From positions 1 to 64,000 of the forward strand of contig NZ_QRDW01000011.1 in NCBI RefSeq assembly GCF_003385955.1: a DNA stretch of 64,000 nt. The letters are read 5' to 3'. Shown here in pieces: positions 16,054-25,063 of the stretch. How positions within the stretch are numbered: position 1 is the stretch's first letter; each line of letters starts with the position of its first letter. The position numbers and the translations under genes are program-made. The DNA comes from Aestuariispira insulae (lineage in GTDB: Bacteria > Pseudomonadota > Alphaproteobacteria > UBA8366 > Aestuariispiraceae). Below the pieces are notes generated by a model that saw only the letters and a program-made list of their open reading frames with translations, ran no database searches and was not told where the DNA came from.

Positions 16054-18273
16054 ATGCGCGTTAACCGCCATCAATTGATGGGTGTGCTGGCTGGTCTGAT
16101 GACTGCCGCAGGCACCGTCCAAGCTGCGGATGAGGGGAGTTATTTCCAGCGGATCAACACCTATCCGGTATATGAAACCCTGGATGCCGGTGTGGACAAG
16201 AAAACCGAAACCGTTGCGGAAATCATCTATGCCAGCAAAGACGGCAGGACCCTGGTTTTCACTGACAGCCCTGGTGAGGCCGTAGTCTTTGTTGACGCTG
16301 CTGATCCGGCAAATCTGAAGTCGCTTGGCCGCACGGCCCTTGGCGGAGAGCCGACCTCCGTCGCGGTTGCCGCCAAATATGCGCTTTCCGGCACAAATAC
16401 GTCCAAAAGCTACGTTGAGCCGTCGGGCCATCTGACCGTGATTGACCTGGCAACCCGCAAGGTTGCGGCCACCTGTGATGTGCAGGGGCAGCCGGATTCC
16501 GTGGCCATCAGCCCGGACGGGAAATTTGTTGCCATTGCCATTGAAAACGAGCGTGACGAAGACCTGAATGACGGCGTGATCCCGCAGATGCCGGCGGGCC
16601 ATGTGGCGATTTTCGATCTCGACAAGGACGGCAAGCCGACCAACTGTGATAATGCCCGTATCGTTGGCATGACTGGCATGGCGGAAGTGGCCCCGGAAGA
16701 TCCGGAGCCGGAATTCGTTTCCATCAATGAAGATAATATCGCGGTTGTGACCCTGCAGGAAAACAACCATATCGCTTTAATCGACCTGGCCAAGGGCGAA
16801 GTGATCAACCATTTCTCTGCCGGTACCGGCAGTGCCCAGGCCATTCCGGTCAAGAAAGCCCGGATGAGTGATGCCAGCGGCGCGATCAAGGATGTGCGCC
16901 GTGAGCCGGACGCCGTTGCCTGGATCGATAATGAGCGTTTTGTGACCGCGGATGAAGGCGATTACGAAGGTGGCTCGCGCAGTTTCACCATCTTCAACAA
17001 AGACGGTGATGTTGTTTATACAAGCGGTGCCGATATGGAGCATCTTGCGATGTCTCATGGCCATTATCCGGCCAAGCGGGCGCATAAGAAAGGCTCTGAG
17101 CCGGAAGGTGTCGCGGTTGGAACCTTCAATGGTGAACGCCTGATCTTTGTGAACAGCGAGCGCGCCAACTTTGTGGCCGTTTACAAAGACACCGGCGTCA
17201 AGCCTGAGTTCAAACAATTCCTGCCGACCCACGTGAAGCCGGAAGGCCTGCTGGCCATGGGCGATCAGGGCCTGTTTGTTGTGGCCAACGAAGAAGACAG
17301 TGTAAAAGACGGTGTCCGTGCGGCGCTCAGCCTCTATCGTTTTGGCGCTGATAAAGCGGAATATCCCACCATTGTTTCCGCCAAGGACGGCCAAACAGGC
17401 GCGCCGATCGGATGGGGGGCCCTGTCCGGTCTCGCAGCGGACCCGAATGATCACAAAACCGTCTATGCGGTTTCTGACAGCTTTTATGATGAAGCCCGGA
17501 TCTTCAAGATCGATGTTTCCAAGAGCCCGGCCAGGATCGTGTCCCATATGGATCTGACCGGTGGTGCTGAAAAGAAATATGACCTGGAAGGCATTGCGAT
17601 CGCCAAGGATGGCGGTTTCTGGCTCTCTTCCGAAGGCCATCCGAAAAAAGAGATGAAACATCTGCTGCTCAAGGTTTCCGCAAACGGCAAGATGGAACAG
17701 GAAATCTCCATTCCCGACGATCTTCTGGCCCAGGCAAAGCGTTTCAGCCTGGAAGGGGTCACATCCTATGAAGACGCGGGTGAGACCAAGGTTGTGATCG
17801 CCGTTCAGCGCGAATGGAAGGACGATCCGAAAGGCATGACCAAACTGGCGGTCTTCACGCCCTCCAAAAATGAATGGGGTTATGTTCATTATCCGCTGGA
17901 TGCGCCGAAAAGCCCGGCTGGCGGCTGGGTTGGCCTCTCGGAAATCACCCATGTGAAAGATGGCACTTTCGCCGTGATCGAGCGTGATAACAAAGGCGGT
18001 CCGGATGCTGCCATCAAGCAGGTGACCCTGGTGTCCCTGAAGGATGTTAAACCGGCCCCGCTTGGCGGCAGCCTGCCCGTTCTGGAAAAGCGGGTGGTCC
18101 TGAACCTGCTGCCGGCCATGGCGGCCAATAACGGCTGGACCCCGGATAAGGTGGAAGGCCTGGCCATTACCGCCAACGGTCGTATCCTGGCTGTGACTGA
18201 TAATGACGGTGTGGATGATGCGACCGGCGAGACCCAGCTTCTGGATCTCGGCCCGGCCAGTCAGCTGCAATAA
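16054..18273 (+). CDS. Secreted phytase-like esterase beta-propeller protein
   Basis: A 739-residue exported protein. The signal peptide runs to about residue 25 (AGTVQA/AD). The N-terminal half is a repeat-rich propeller with FVDAADPANLKSLGR and VAISPDGKFVAIAIENE blades. The C-terminal third matches the esterase-like phytase domain: LSGLAADPNDHKTVYAVSDS, KYDLEGIAIAKDGGFWLSSEG, and a final WTPDKVEGLAIT and VTDNDGVDD pair rich in acidic calcium-type ligands. Many such proteins are uncharacterised; phosphate-ester hydrolysis is a family-level expectation only. Monocistronic, closed by a strong terminator. Confidence 0.82.
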   Translation: MRVNRHQLMGVLAGLMTAAGTVQAADEGSYFQRINTYPVYETLDAGVDKKTETVAEIIYASKDGRTLVFTDSPGEAVVFVDAADPANLKSLGRTALGGEPTSVAVAAKYALSGTNTSKSYVEPSGHLTVIDLATRKVAATCDVQGQPDSVAISPDGKFVAIAIENERDEDLNDGVIPQMPAGHVAIFDLDKDGKPTNCDNARIVGMTGMAEVAPEDPEPEFVSINEDNIAVVTLQENNHIALIDLAKGEVINHFSAGTGSAQAIPVKKARMSDASGAIKDVRREPDAVAWIDNERFVTADEGDYEGGSRSFTIFNKDGDVVYTSGADMEHLAMSHGHYPAKRAHKKGSEPEGVAVGTFNGERLIFVNSERANFVAVYKDTGVKPEFKQFLPTHVKPEGLLAMGDQGLFVVANEEDSVKDGVRAALSLYRFGADKAEYPTIVSAKDGQTGAPIGWGALSGLAADPNDHKTVYAVSDSFYDEARIFKIDVSKSPARIVSHMDLTGGAEKKYDLEGIAIAKDGGFWLSSEGHPKKEMKHLLLKVSANGKMEQEISIPDDLLAQAKRFSLEGVTSYEDAGETKVVIAVQREWKDDPKGMTKLAVFTPSKNEWGYVHYPLDAPKSPAGGWVGLSEITHVKDGTFAVIERDNKGGPDAAIKQVTLVSLKDVKPAPLGGSLPVLEKRVVLNLLPAMAANNGWTPDKVEGLAITANGRILAVTDNDGVDDATGETQLLDLGPASQLQ

Positions 18274-18311
18274 CGGCTATTCATAATCTGCTTTCCGGCA
18301 GAGAAATGAGG

Positions 18312-18345
18312 GAAATGCCCGGCTTTCGCCGGGCATTTCTTTTGT
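18312..18345 (+). terminator. Rho-independent terminator
   Basis: A 12-bp perfect stem, GAAATGCCCGGC (18312-18323), a TTTC loop and the complementary arm at 18328-18339, then TTTTG. It ends the phytase-like gene. Confidence 0.92.
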
Positions 18346-18558
18346 TGAGTTAGTTAGATGCAATTTAGATAAAATTATAATTAAATTGCGTCGGATTCCC
18401 TTACATTAAAACAATATGATGCTATCTAATAAAAGTGCAAGCCATTGAAGACATGAAGAAACCTCCAAATGGCACATATCCTGCGATATCGGGGGAGAGG
18501 CTGTATCCCGCAGAAACATTAGGATACGCTTCATTTTCATGAATGGGGGAGTAAGCAC

Positions 18559-19182
18559 ATGAGTTTGTCCAACCTTTGTAAAACAGTTATCATGGCCGGT
18601 GCGCTGGTTGTATTTGCCGCCGGCGCACAGGCGGCGATTGTCGGTGTGTCCGGTGACGGTATGATGATCGCACCGCCGGCCAGTGTCGAAGACGATCATG
18701 CCGCCAACCAACATCAGACTCTCCAGCTCGGCTTTGACGAGCGTCAGTCAGTCACCCTGGGTGCGGATCTGGCGGTTGATGGCGGTATCATAAGTGCCGG
18801 CACAACGGTCAGCAGCCATATGATTTTGTTCAATACTGATGGTACTGATCGTGCGTCGGCATTGGCTGAATGGACCTTTGACGGTGTAATCCTTGGGGTC
18901 ATGTCCGATGCAGGTGGCACGTTGGAAGCGGCCAGTAACGCCATCCTGGGCCTTGGATCCGTAATTTATCCGGGGGCGTTCCCGGCACGCGGTTTTGAAG
19001 GTCGGGATTATTATTCCGTTGTGGGCGCTAGTCTTGAGGTCCTGATGGAAGTGACCGAACCGGGCGACTGGATCCGTGTGGTGACCGCCTCTCGGGATGT
19101 CCCTGCACCTGAAAGCATGTTGTTGTTTGGTCTGGGCCTGTTGGGGCTTGGCCTTTACGGCCGTCGGCGCCGTTCCGCTTAA
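18559..19182 (+). CDS. PEP-CTERM sorting-domain protein
   Basis: A 207-residue secreted protein with no enzymatic motif. The signal peptide ends near residue 26 (GAQA/A). The C-terminus is a sorting signal: VPAPES, a hydrophobic LLFGLGLLGLGLY helix, then the basic RRRRSA tail, as in PEP-CTERM proteins processed by exosortase. The middle is strand-rich and acidic. Such proteins are usually exopolysaccharide-associated surface proteins. No exosortase gene is in the window. It is monocistronic between two terminators, preceded by a 285-bp AT-rich gap in which I see no other feature. Confidence 0.85.
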   Translation: MSLSNLCKTVIMAGALVVFAAGAQAAIVGVSGDGMMIAPPASVEDDHAANQHQTLQLGFDERQSVTLGADLAVDGGIISAGTTVSSHMILFNTDGTDRASALAEWTFDGVILGVMSDAGGTLEAASNAILGLGSVIYPGAFPARGFEGRDYYSVVGASLEVLMEVTEPGDWIRVVTASRDVPAPESMLLFGLGLLGLGLYGRRRRSA

Positions 19183-19210
19183 GGGCGTTTCCACAGTCGA
19201 AGATTATGAA

Positions 19211-19239
19211 GGGGCGGCCTGATGGCCGCTCCTTTTTTT
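19211..19239. terminator. Terminator after PEP-CTERM gene
   Basis: A 9-bp stem (GGGGCGGCC, 19211-19219, with GGCCGCTCC, 19224-19232, one G-T wobble), a TGAT loop and seven T residues. It lies between convergent genes. Confidence 0.9.
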
Positions 19240-19246
19240 GGCGGAC

Positions 19247-20029
19247 CTAGTTCGTTGTGATGGGGGCTTGTACCTGGGCACCCAGCTCGACAAACTTGCT
19301 AAAATCAAATCCTGTATGGTTCCGGTAAATCGCATCGACGGTCCCATCCTCATGCATGCTGCCCAAGGCATTGTCGATCCGGTCCCGCTCGCTTTTCAAA
19401 GAGGTGTTGAAGGAAGGGTATAGTGCCTGGACATTATGCACGGGCAAAAGCGGTTTCACGGCAAAGCCTTTGTTTGAAATGATATTTTGCATAACGACAG
19501 CATCGGCATAAACCAGATCCAATCGATCAAGAACCAACATTTCCGCTGCATTTTCTTCCGTACGCAGCCATTCGATCACACGGAAACCCGCATTCAAGAT
19601 CTCCGTGCTATATTGAAAGCCCTGGATCAGCCCCAACCGTTTGTTGGTCAGTTTGCCGATATATTCAAAACGCCCGTAATCATCACCCTCCCGCATCCAG
19701 AAGGCTTGGATGTAGAGTGCACTGGGGTGCTGGCCATGGATGTATCCTGGCCGGTCGATCGCATCCATGGCAAAGGCCATCTCCGCCCGCTGGACCAGCG
19801 CCAGGCAGCGTTTCCAGGGCAGGCTGGTCAGGCTCAGATCAAAACCCGCTCGGTAAGCGGCCTCTTTGATCAGATCCACCGTGATGCCATGGGGTTCATT
19901 ATCGCGCATGCCGGTGTAGGGTTCCCAGATTACAAAACATCCCTTCAGCGGTTCCGATTGCGCGGGTGTTGTCCAAAGGCCGGATAGAAATGCGGCCATT
20001 ATCCCAAATCGCCAAATCCTGAATATCAT
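19247..20029 (-). CDS. Orphan periplasmic solute-binding protein
   Basis: A 260-residue exported protein. The signal segment ends near residue 25 (TPAQS/E). It resembles family 3 solute-binding proteins: ITVDLIKEAAYRAGFDLSLTSLPWKRCLALV in outline, then LTNKRLGLIQGFQYS and a late DNALGSMHEDGTVDAIY helix. GGGAGG lies eight bases before ATG 20029. Like the protein at 10028, it has no transporter partner nearby. The group is common in proteobacteria as stand-alone genes; the ligand is unknown. Confidence 0.72.
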   Translation of the reverse strand: MIFRIWRFGIMAAFLSGLWTTPAQSEPLKGCFVIWEPYTGMRDNEPHGITVDLIKEAAYRAGFDLSLTSLPWKRCLALVQRAEMAFAMDAIDRPGYIHGQHPSALYIQAFWMREGDDYGRFEYIGKLTNKRLGLIQGFQYSTEILNAGFRVIEWLRTEENAAEMLVLDRLDLVYADAVVMQNIISNKGFAVKPLLPVHNVQALYPSFNTSLKSERDRIDNALGSMHEDGTVDAIYRNHTGFDFSKFVELGAQVQAPITTN

Positions 20030-20105
20030 GGATAGTGCCTCCCAAGCTCATTTCCATGTCTCGGGCAGTCTATCATAATTAGCTTGTTACTTGGTTAACG
20101 GTGGC

Positions 20106-20555
20106 TCAGACAGTATCCGGCTGACCATGATCGGTATCATGGCACAGGCTGTGATCGCTCAACACCTCCACCACCCGGCAGCTTTTGATTTTACCACCCT
20201 TGCATTGTTTGATCATGCTTTCCAATTCCCCTTTCAAGGATTGCAGGCGGGCAATCCTATGCTCGACTTCGGCCAGCTGCTCCTTGGCGATCACATCGGC
20301 TTCGTCACAGGAATGGTCGGGATCATCTGATAGGCTGAGCAGTTTACGGATCGCGTCCAGATGAAAGCCCAATTCCCGGGAATGGCGAATGAAGGCCAGG
20401 CGGTTGCGGTCATCCTGGCTGTAGACCCGCTGGTTGCCGGCGGTGCGCATGGCGGGCGGCAGCAAGCCGATTTGTTCATAATAGCGGATTGTCTGCACTT
20501 TGCAGCCGGTTTCCCTGGCCATGCGGCCGATCGAATATTCATGCGCCATGTGCAT
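20106..20555 (-). CDS. MerR-family heavy-metal regulator (CadR/PbrR-like)
   Basis: A 149-residue MerR-type activator. The helix-turn-helix is at the N-terminus (YSIGRMARETGCKVQTIRYYEQIGLL), followed by the wing with YSQDDRNRLAFIRHSRELGF and a dimer helix. Three cysteines fit the metal site: DHSC before the long helix, and QC and SC in the CKGGKIKSC loop; the tail HSLCHDTDH is His-rich as in CadR. ATG 20555 follows AGAGG; ATG 20549 is an alternative. Divergent from the metal ATPase it presumably controls. Confidence 0.88.
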   Translation of the reverse strand: MHMAHEYSIGRMARETGCKVQTIRYYEQIGLLPPAMRTAGNQRVYSQDDRNRLAFIRHSRELGFHLDAIRKLLSLSDDPDHSCDEADVIAKEQLAEVEHRIARLQSLKGELESMIKQCKGGKIKSCRVVEVLSDHSLCHDTDHGQPDTV

Positions 20556-20563
20556 TTTTCCTC

Positions 20564-20594
20564 TTGAAGCTCTAGTCGCTGTAGCTCCTATCTT
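20564..20594 (+). promoter_or_regulatory. MerR-type promoter with 19-bp spacer
   Basis: A -35 TTGAAG (20564-20569) and -10 TATCTT (20589-20594) are separated by 19 bp, the over-long spacing typical of MerR-activated promoters. The spacer holds a dyad, AGCTCTAG...CTGTAGCT, of the kind bound by CadR, ZntR and PbrR. It faces the metal ATPase gene at 20630. Confidence 0.8.
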
Positions 20595-20629
20595 GATCTG
20601 AGTTGATAAAGTTTCAAGGAGTTTTCGCT

Positions 20630-22774
20630 GTGGAAATCGCAGGAAACAAAGCACTGGGGGAAACGGACAAGCGCACCATCTGCTGGTCGGTCGGCGGCAT
20701 GGATTGTGGTAGTTGCGTGAAAAAGATTGAGGGGGCGTTGTCGATCCTGCCGGGGGTGGCGGAGATCCAAGTTTCAATGATGGCGGAAAGCCTAACAGTT
20801 CACTTCGTCAGTGATCAAACCGATCCGGATGCGGTGGAAAAGGCCGTGCGCAAGCTGGGTTTCACCCCCAGTCGCATGGATAAGGAGCTGCCCGAAAAGA
20901 CAGAGGAGGCAGCCTGGTATCAATCCAATAAGGGGAGGCTGGTGGTCATCAGCGGTGCCCTGTTGCTGGCCGCATGGGGCGTCAGCGCTTCAATGGCGGC
21001 GCCATACGGCCAATGGGCTTTTGCCGGCGCCTGCCTGCTGGGTTTGGTGCCGATTGCGAAAAAAGCCTTTGCGGCCTTGCGCGCCGGCATGCCCTTCACC
21101 ATTGAGATGCTGATGACGATTGCAGCCTGCGGCGCGCTGGTGATCGGTGAGGCGGCGGAAGCGGCTTTGGTGGTCTTTTTGTTTGCTATTGGTGAACTGC
21201 TGGAAGGAGTGGCGGCGAACAGGGCGCGGGCGGGCATTCGTGCGCTGGGTGATCTGGTGCCGAAAACAGCTATGCTTCTCATCGACGGGAAACTGTCGGA
21301 AGTACCGGCTAGTTCCCTGGCCATTGGCCAGTCAATCCTGGTCCGGCCCGGTGACCGGATTGCTGCGGACGGTATGGTGGCATACGGCATTTCCGCTGTG
21401 GATGAAAGCCCGGTCACGGGCGAATCCGTTCCGGTCACAAAAGTTGCGGGGGATCAAGTCTTTGCCGGTTCGATCAATGTGGAGGCTGCGCTGACGGTAA
21501 CGGTGGCCAAGGCCGCGGCAGACAATACCATTGCCCGGATCATCCGCATGGTAGAGGAAGCCGAGGCGGCCCAGGCACCGACAGAGCGTTTCATCGACCG
21601 GTTCAGCCGTTATTACATGCCGATCATTGTCGGGATGGCAATCCTGGTAGCCCTGGTGCCGCCGCTTGGATTTGGCGGAGCATGGGAAACCTGGACCTAT
21701 CGGGCGCTGGCCCTGCTGCTAATCGGCTGTCCCTGTGCGCTGGTGATTTCGGTGCCGGCCTCCATCGCATCGGCCCTGTCGGCGGGTACAAAACGTGGAT
21801 TGCTGATGAAAGGCGGCTCGGTCATCGAGGCGGCGGCGGAAACACGGCTTGTGGCGTTTGATAAGACCGGCACCCTGACAGCGGGTGAACCGCGCGTCAC
21901 TGATATTCTGCCAAAGGCCGCTAACGTGACCGAGTGCCTGGCTCTGGCTGCCGCGGTGGAGTCAGGATCCAGCCATCCGCTGGCCAGGGCAATTCTTGAC
22001 CGGGCGGCAGAGGGGGGCGTTTCCCCGCTCTCCGCCAATGATATCCGGGTCATTCCCGGGCGCGGCCTGGAAGCTTTGGTGGAAGGGATAAAGGTTTTTG
22101 TCGGCTCTCCCCGCCAGATGGCGGAGGACGGCTTGCTGGCCAGCACGGTAGAAACTGAGATTATGGCCTTGGAAGAACAGGGGAAAACGGTTGCTGTGAT
22201 TACCCGCGACGGCCAGCTATGCGGTCTGGTCGCCCTTCGGGATGAGCCGCGGGACGACGCGGCTGAAACGATATCCGATCTGAAAAGCATGGGGATCCAA
22301 TCGGTGATGCTGACCGGGGATAATGCGCGGACCGCGGCGGCCATTGCAGGCGGGCTTGGCCTGGAATACCGAGCTGAACTTCTGCCCGATGACAAGGTTG
22401 CGGCTATCCGCGAATTTTCTATGGACCGACCGGTCATGATGGTCGGTGACGGGATCAATGATGCGCCTGCCCTGGCCCTGGCCAATGTCGGGGTGGCCAT
22501 GGGCGGTGGCACGGATGTGGCGCTGGAGACGGCGGATGCTGCTCTGCTGAGCAACCGGGTTTCCGATGTGGTCGCCAAGATCCGACTGTCCCGGGCGGCC
22601 ATGGGCAATATCCGCCAGAATATTGTGCTGGCCCTGGGCCTCAAGGCGATCTTCCTGGTGACCAGTGTGCTGGGTGTCACCGGCTTGTGGCTGGCGATCA
22701 TGGCCGATACGGGCGCGACGGTTCTGGTGACCTTGAATGCGTTGCGCCTGCTGGGTTACAGGCCGGAACGGTAG
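20630..22774 (+). CDS. zntA: P1B-type Zn/Cd/Pb-exporting ATPase
   Basis: A 714-residue metal-transporting P-type ATPase. Near residue 24 an HMA domain carries GMDCGSC. Downstream come the TGES phosphatase motif, the membrane CPC metal site (IGCPCALVIS), the phosphorylation site DKTGTLT, the SSHPLA motif and GDGIND. The last helices read LWLAIMADTGATVLVTLNALRL, with the aspartate typical of Zn/Cd/Pb (P1B-2) pumps and unlike copper pumps. GTG 20630 is chosen because AAGGAG lies eight bases before it. Expression should rise with Zn, Cd or Pb through the divergent MerR regulator. Its last 19 bp overlap the convergent GbdR gene. Confidence 0.92.
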   Translation: MEIAGNKALGETDKRTICWSVGGMDCGSCVKKIEGALSILPGVAEIQVSMMAESLTVHFVSDQTDPDAVEKAVRKLGFTPSRMDKELPEKTEEAAWYQSNKGRLVVISGALLLAAWGVSASMAAPYGQWAFAGACLLGLVPIAKKAFAALRAGMPFTIEMLMTIAACGALVIGEAAEAALVVFLFAIGELLEGVAANRARAGIRALGDLVPKTAMLLIDGKLSEVPASSLAIGQSILVRPGDRIAADGMVAYGISAVDESPVTGESVPVTKVAGDQVFAGSINVEAALTVTVAKAAADNTIARIIRMVEEAEAAQAPTERFIDRFSRYYMPIIVGMAILVALVPPLGFGGAWETWTYRALALLLIGCPCALVISVPASIASALSAGTKRGLLMKGGSVIEAAAETRLVAFDKTGTLTAGEPRVTDILPKAANVTECLALAAAVESGSSHPLARAILDRAAEGGVSPLSANDIRVIPGRGLEALVEGIKVFVGSPRQMAEDGLLASTVETEIMALEEQGKTVAVITRDGQLCGLVALRDEPRDDAAETISDLKSMGIQSVMLTGDNARTAAAIAGGLGLEYRAELLPDDKVAAIREFSMDRPVMMVGDGINDAPALALANVGVAMGGGTDVALETADAALLSNRVSDVVAKIRLSRAAMGNIRQNIVLALGLKAIFLVTSVLGVTGLWLAIMADTGATVLVTLNALRLLGYRPER

Positions 22775-23721
22775 GCGGAGGGGCTGGTGCCATATTCGTC
22801 CCGGAAAGCACTGGCAAAATGGGCGGAACTTGCAAAACCTGTGGCAAGCGCCACATCGGTGATCGTCAACGGGGTCAGCGTTAGCAGGCCCCGTGCCTTT
22901 TCCAGTCGCAGGCTTCGATAGAATCCCATGGTGCGACATCCCAGCTTTTCCTGGAATAACCGATTCAGCTGGCGCGGGCCGGTGCCGGAAAAAAGGGTGA
23001 GCTGATCCAGCGAGAGCGGGTCGGCAATATGATTTTCCATGGCTTCGATTGACTGGATCAGGGCCGGACTGGTGATGTGATAGCGCTCTGCGATGCCCGC
23101 TCGCTGAGGCCCACCGGATGGGCGGATGTCGGTATGCATATACCAGTCGCTGACCTGGCGGGCGAAATCAGGACCGTGATGTTCTGTGATCAGGGCATGC
23201 ATCATGTCCAATGGCGCGATCCCGCCTGCCACCGTGATACGGTCCCGATCCATGACATAGAGGCTGCGTTCCACAATAAGCTCTGGATGAGATTCTTTTA
23301 GCATGGCGGCATGTTCCCAATGAACGGTCATGCGTCTGCCCTGCATCAATCCGGCATTGGCCAGAATCACCGGACCGCCGGAAACCCCGCCTAAACGCAC
23401 CCCGCGCCGGTCGAGCCTGCGCAGCCAGGCAAAGATATGCCGATCCTGGAATTGATTGGGGTCACCACCTGCAAAGACTAACAGGAGGTGATAATCCTCT
23501 TGCCGGCCTGCCGGTTCGGTTGCGGGAATCAAGGCTCCACTGGAAGTTTCTGATTGCTCGCCAGCGGCGGGAATCTGCCGGATATCGTATAATTCCGCAC
23601 CCGCTAGCAAATTGGCGGCACGAAGGGGTTCAACCACGGCGGAATAAGACATCAGCGCAAAGCCGTCGACCAGCAGCAGTCCGAACCGGAATGGGGCCGT
23701 ATTTGTTGAAGTGATGTCCAT
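22756..23721 (-). CDS. GbdR-like AraC-family regulator
   Basis: A 321-residue regulator with an N-terminal DJ-1/PfpI-like (glutamine amidotransferase-like) domain, residues about 10-185, and a C-terminal AraC helix-turn-helix pair near 215-315 (SLDQLTLFSGTGPRQLNRLFQEKLG and ITDVALATGFASSAHFASAFRD). GbdR, which senses glycine betaine and dimethylglycine, has this architecture. It is divergent from soxBDAG, supporting control of methylglycine catabolism. ATG 23721 fits the domain start; no strong ribosome site precedes it. Other GlxA-type regulators share the layout, so the ligand is inferred. Confidence 0.85.
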   Translation of the reverse strand: MDITSTNTAPFRFGLLLVDGFALMSYSAVVEPLRAANLLAGAELYDIRQIPAAGEQSETSSGALIPATEPAGRQEDYHLLLVFAGGDPNQFQDRHIFAWLRRLDRRGVRLGGVSGGPVILANAGLMQGRRMTVHWEHAAMLKESHPELIVERSLYVMDRDRITVAGGIAPLDMMHALITEHHGPDFARQVSDWYMHTDIRPSGGPQRAGIAERYHITSPALIQSIEAMENHIADPLSLDQLTLFSGTGPRQLNRLFQEKLGCRTMGFYRSLRLEKARGLLTLTPLTITDVALATGFASSAHFASAFRDEYGTSPSAYRSGL

Positions 23722-23797
23722 AATGGAAAAGTTATAGGCTGTTTTAAGAAAGTCAATTGGGCTGCGCGGGGAGATGATGCCGGGCAGGAGGACAGCC

Positions 23798-25048
23798 ATG
23801 CATTTTTCCGGTTTCAAGATCATCAAAGAGGCGCTTACCGGTCATAAGGGCTGGAAGCCGACCTGGCGCACGCCGGACCCCAAGACTGAATACGACATTG
23901 TCATTGTCGGCGGCGGGGGGCATGGCCTGGCAACGGCCCATTACCTGGCCAAGGTTCATGGCATCACCAATGTGGCGGTGTTGGAAAAAGGCTGGCTGGG
24001 GTCCGGCAATATCGGGCGCAACACCACGATTGTCCGATCCAACTATTTGCTGCCGGGGAATGAGCCATTCTATGAATGGTCAATGAAATTATGGGAGGGC
24101 CTGGAACAGGACCTTAATTACAATGCCATGATGTCCCAGCGCGGGATCCTGAACCTGTGTCATTCCGATGCCCAGCGCGATGCCTTTGCCCGGCGCGGCA
24201 ATGCCATGATCATGGCGGGGGCCGATGCGGTTCTGCTGGATGAGACGGGGGTGCGCGATATGTGTCCCTATCTTGATTTTGACAATGCGCGTTTTCCCAT
24301 CAGGGGCGGCCTGCTGCAGCCGCGCGCCGGCACCGCCCGCCATGATGCGGTTGCCTGGGGCTATGCCCGCGGGGCCGACAGCCGGGGCGTGGATATCATC
24401 CAGATTTGTGAGGTCACAGGCTTCCAGATCGAAAAAGGTGTCTGTAAAGGCGTTGAAACCAGCCGGGGCCGGATTGGCGCGAAGAAGGTGGCGGTCTGCG
24501 TCGCCGGGTCTTCCAGCCGGGTGATGGAACAGGCCGGCATGCGCCTGCCAATCGAATCCCACGTTTTGCAGGCCTTTGTCTCAGAAGGGCTTAAACCTGT
24601 GCTGCCCGGTGTGATTACCTTTGGCGCAGGACATTTTTACATCAGCCAGTCGGACAAAGGCGGCCTGGTCTTTGGCGGTGATATCGATGGGTATAACACC
24701 TATGCCCAGCGCGGTAATCTGCCCGTGGTGGAAGATGTCTGCGAAGGCGGCATGGCGATCATGCCGATGATCGGGCGGGCCAGAATGTTGCGCATGTGGG
24801 GCGGCGTGATGGATATGTCCATGGACGGTTCCCCATTCATCGACAAGACCCCTATCGAGGGCCTCTATTTCAATGGCGGATGGTGTTATGGCGGCTTCAA
24901 GGCGACCCCGGCCAGTGGCTGGTGTTATGCCCATTTGCTGGCAACGGATCAGCCCCATCCGGTGGCAACGGAATACCGGCTGGACCGGTTCCGGCGCGGG
25001 CGCATGATCGATGAACGCGGCGCTGGCGCCCAGCCCAACCTGCATTAA
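23798..25048 (+). CDS. soxB: Sarcosine oxidase beta subunit
   Basis: A 416-residue flavoprotein, the catalytic subunit of heterotetrameric sarcosine oxidase. It begins MHFSGFKII, has the FAD motif DIVIVGGGGHGLATAHYLA, the family segment GNIGRNTTIVRSNYL, and GTARHDAV, whose His lies where FMN is covalently attached. The C-terminal NGGWCYGGFKATPASG region carries the substrate pocket. AGGAGG precedes ATG 23798. First gene of soxBDAG, so sarcosine or a related N-methyl amino acid would be demethylated to glycine with the C1 unit passed to tetrahydrofolate. Confidence 0.92.
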   Translation: MHFSGFKIIKEALTGHKGWKPTWRTPDPKTEYDIVIVGGGGHGLATAHYLAKVHGITNVAVLEKGWLGSGNIGRNTTIVRSNYLLPGNEPFYEWSMKLWEGLEQDLNYNAMMSQRGILNLCHSDAQRDAFARRGNAMIMAGADAVLLDETGVRDMCPYLDFDNARFPIRGGLLQPRAGTARHDAVAWGYARGADSRGVDIIQICEVTGFQIEKGVCKGVETSRGRIGAKKVAVCVAGSSSRVMEQAGMRLPIESHVLQAFVSEGLKPVLPGVITFGAGHFYISQSDKGGLVFGGDIDGYNTYAQRGNLPVVEDVCEGGMAIMPMIGRARMLRMWGGVMDMSMDGSPFIDKTPIEGLYFNGGWCYGGFKATPASGWCYAHLLATDQPHPVATEYRLDRFRRGRMIDERGAGAQPNLH

Positions 25049-25063
25049 GGGGAGAAAAGGCAA

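Noticed and set aside
16777-18270. 497-residue minus-strand open frame
   Set aside because: Antisense to the phytase-like gene, whose signal peptide and domain motifs are clear.
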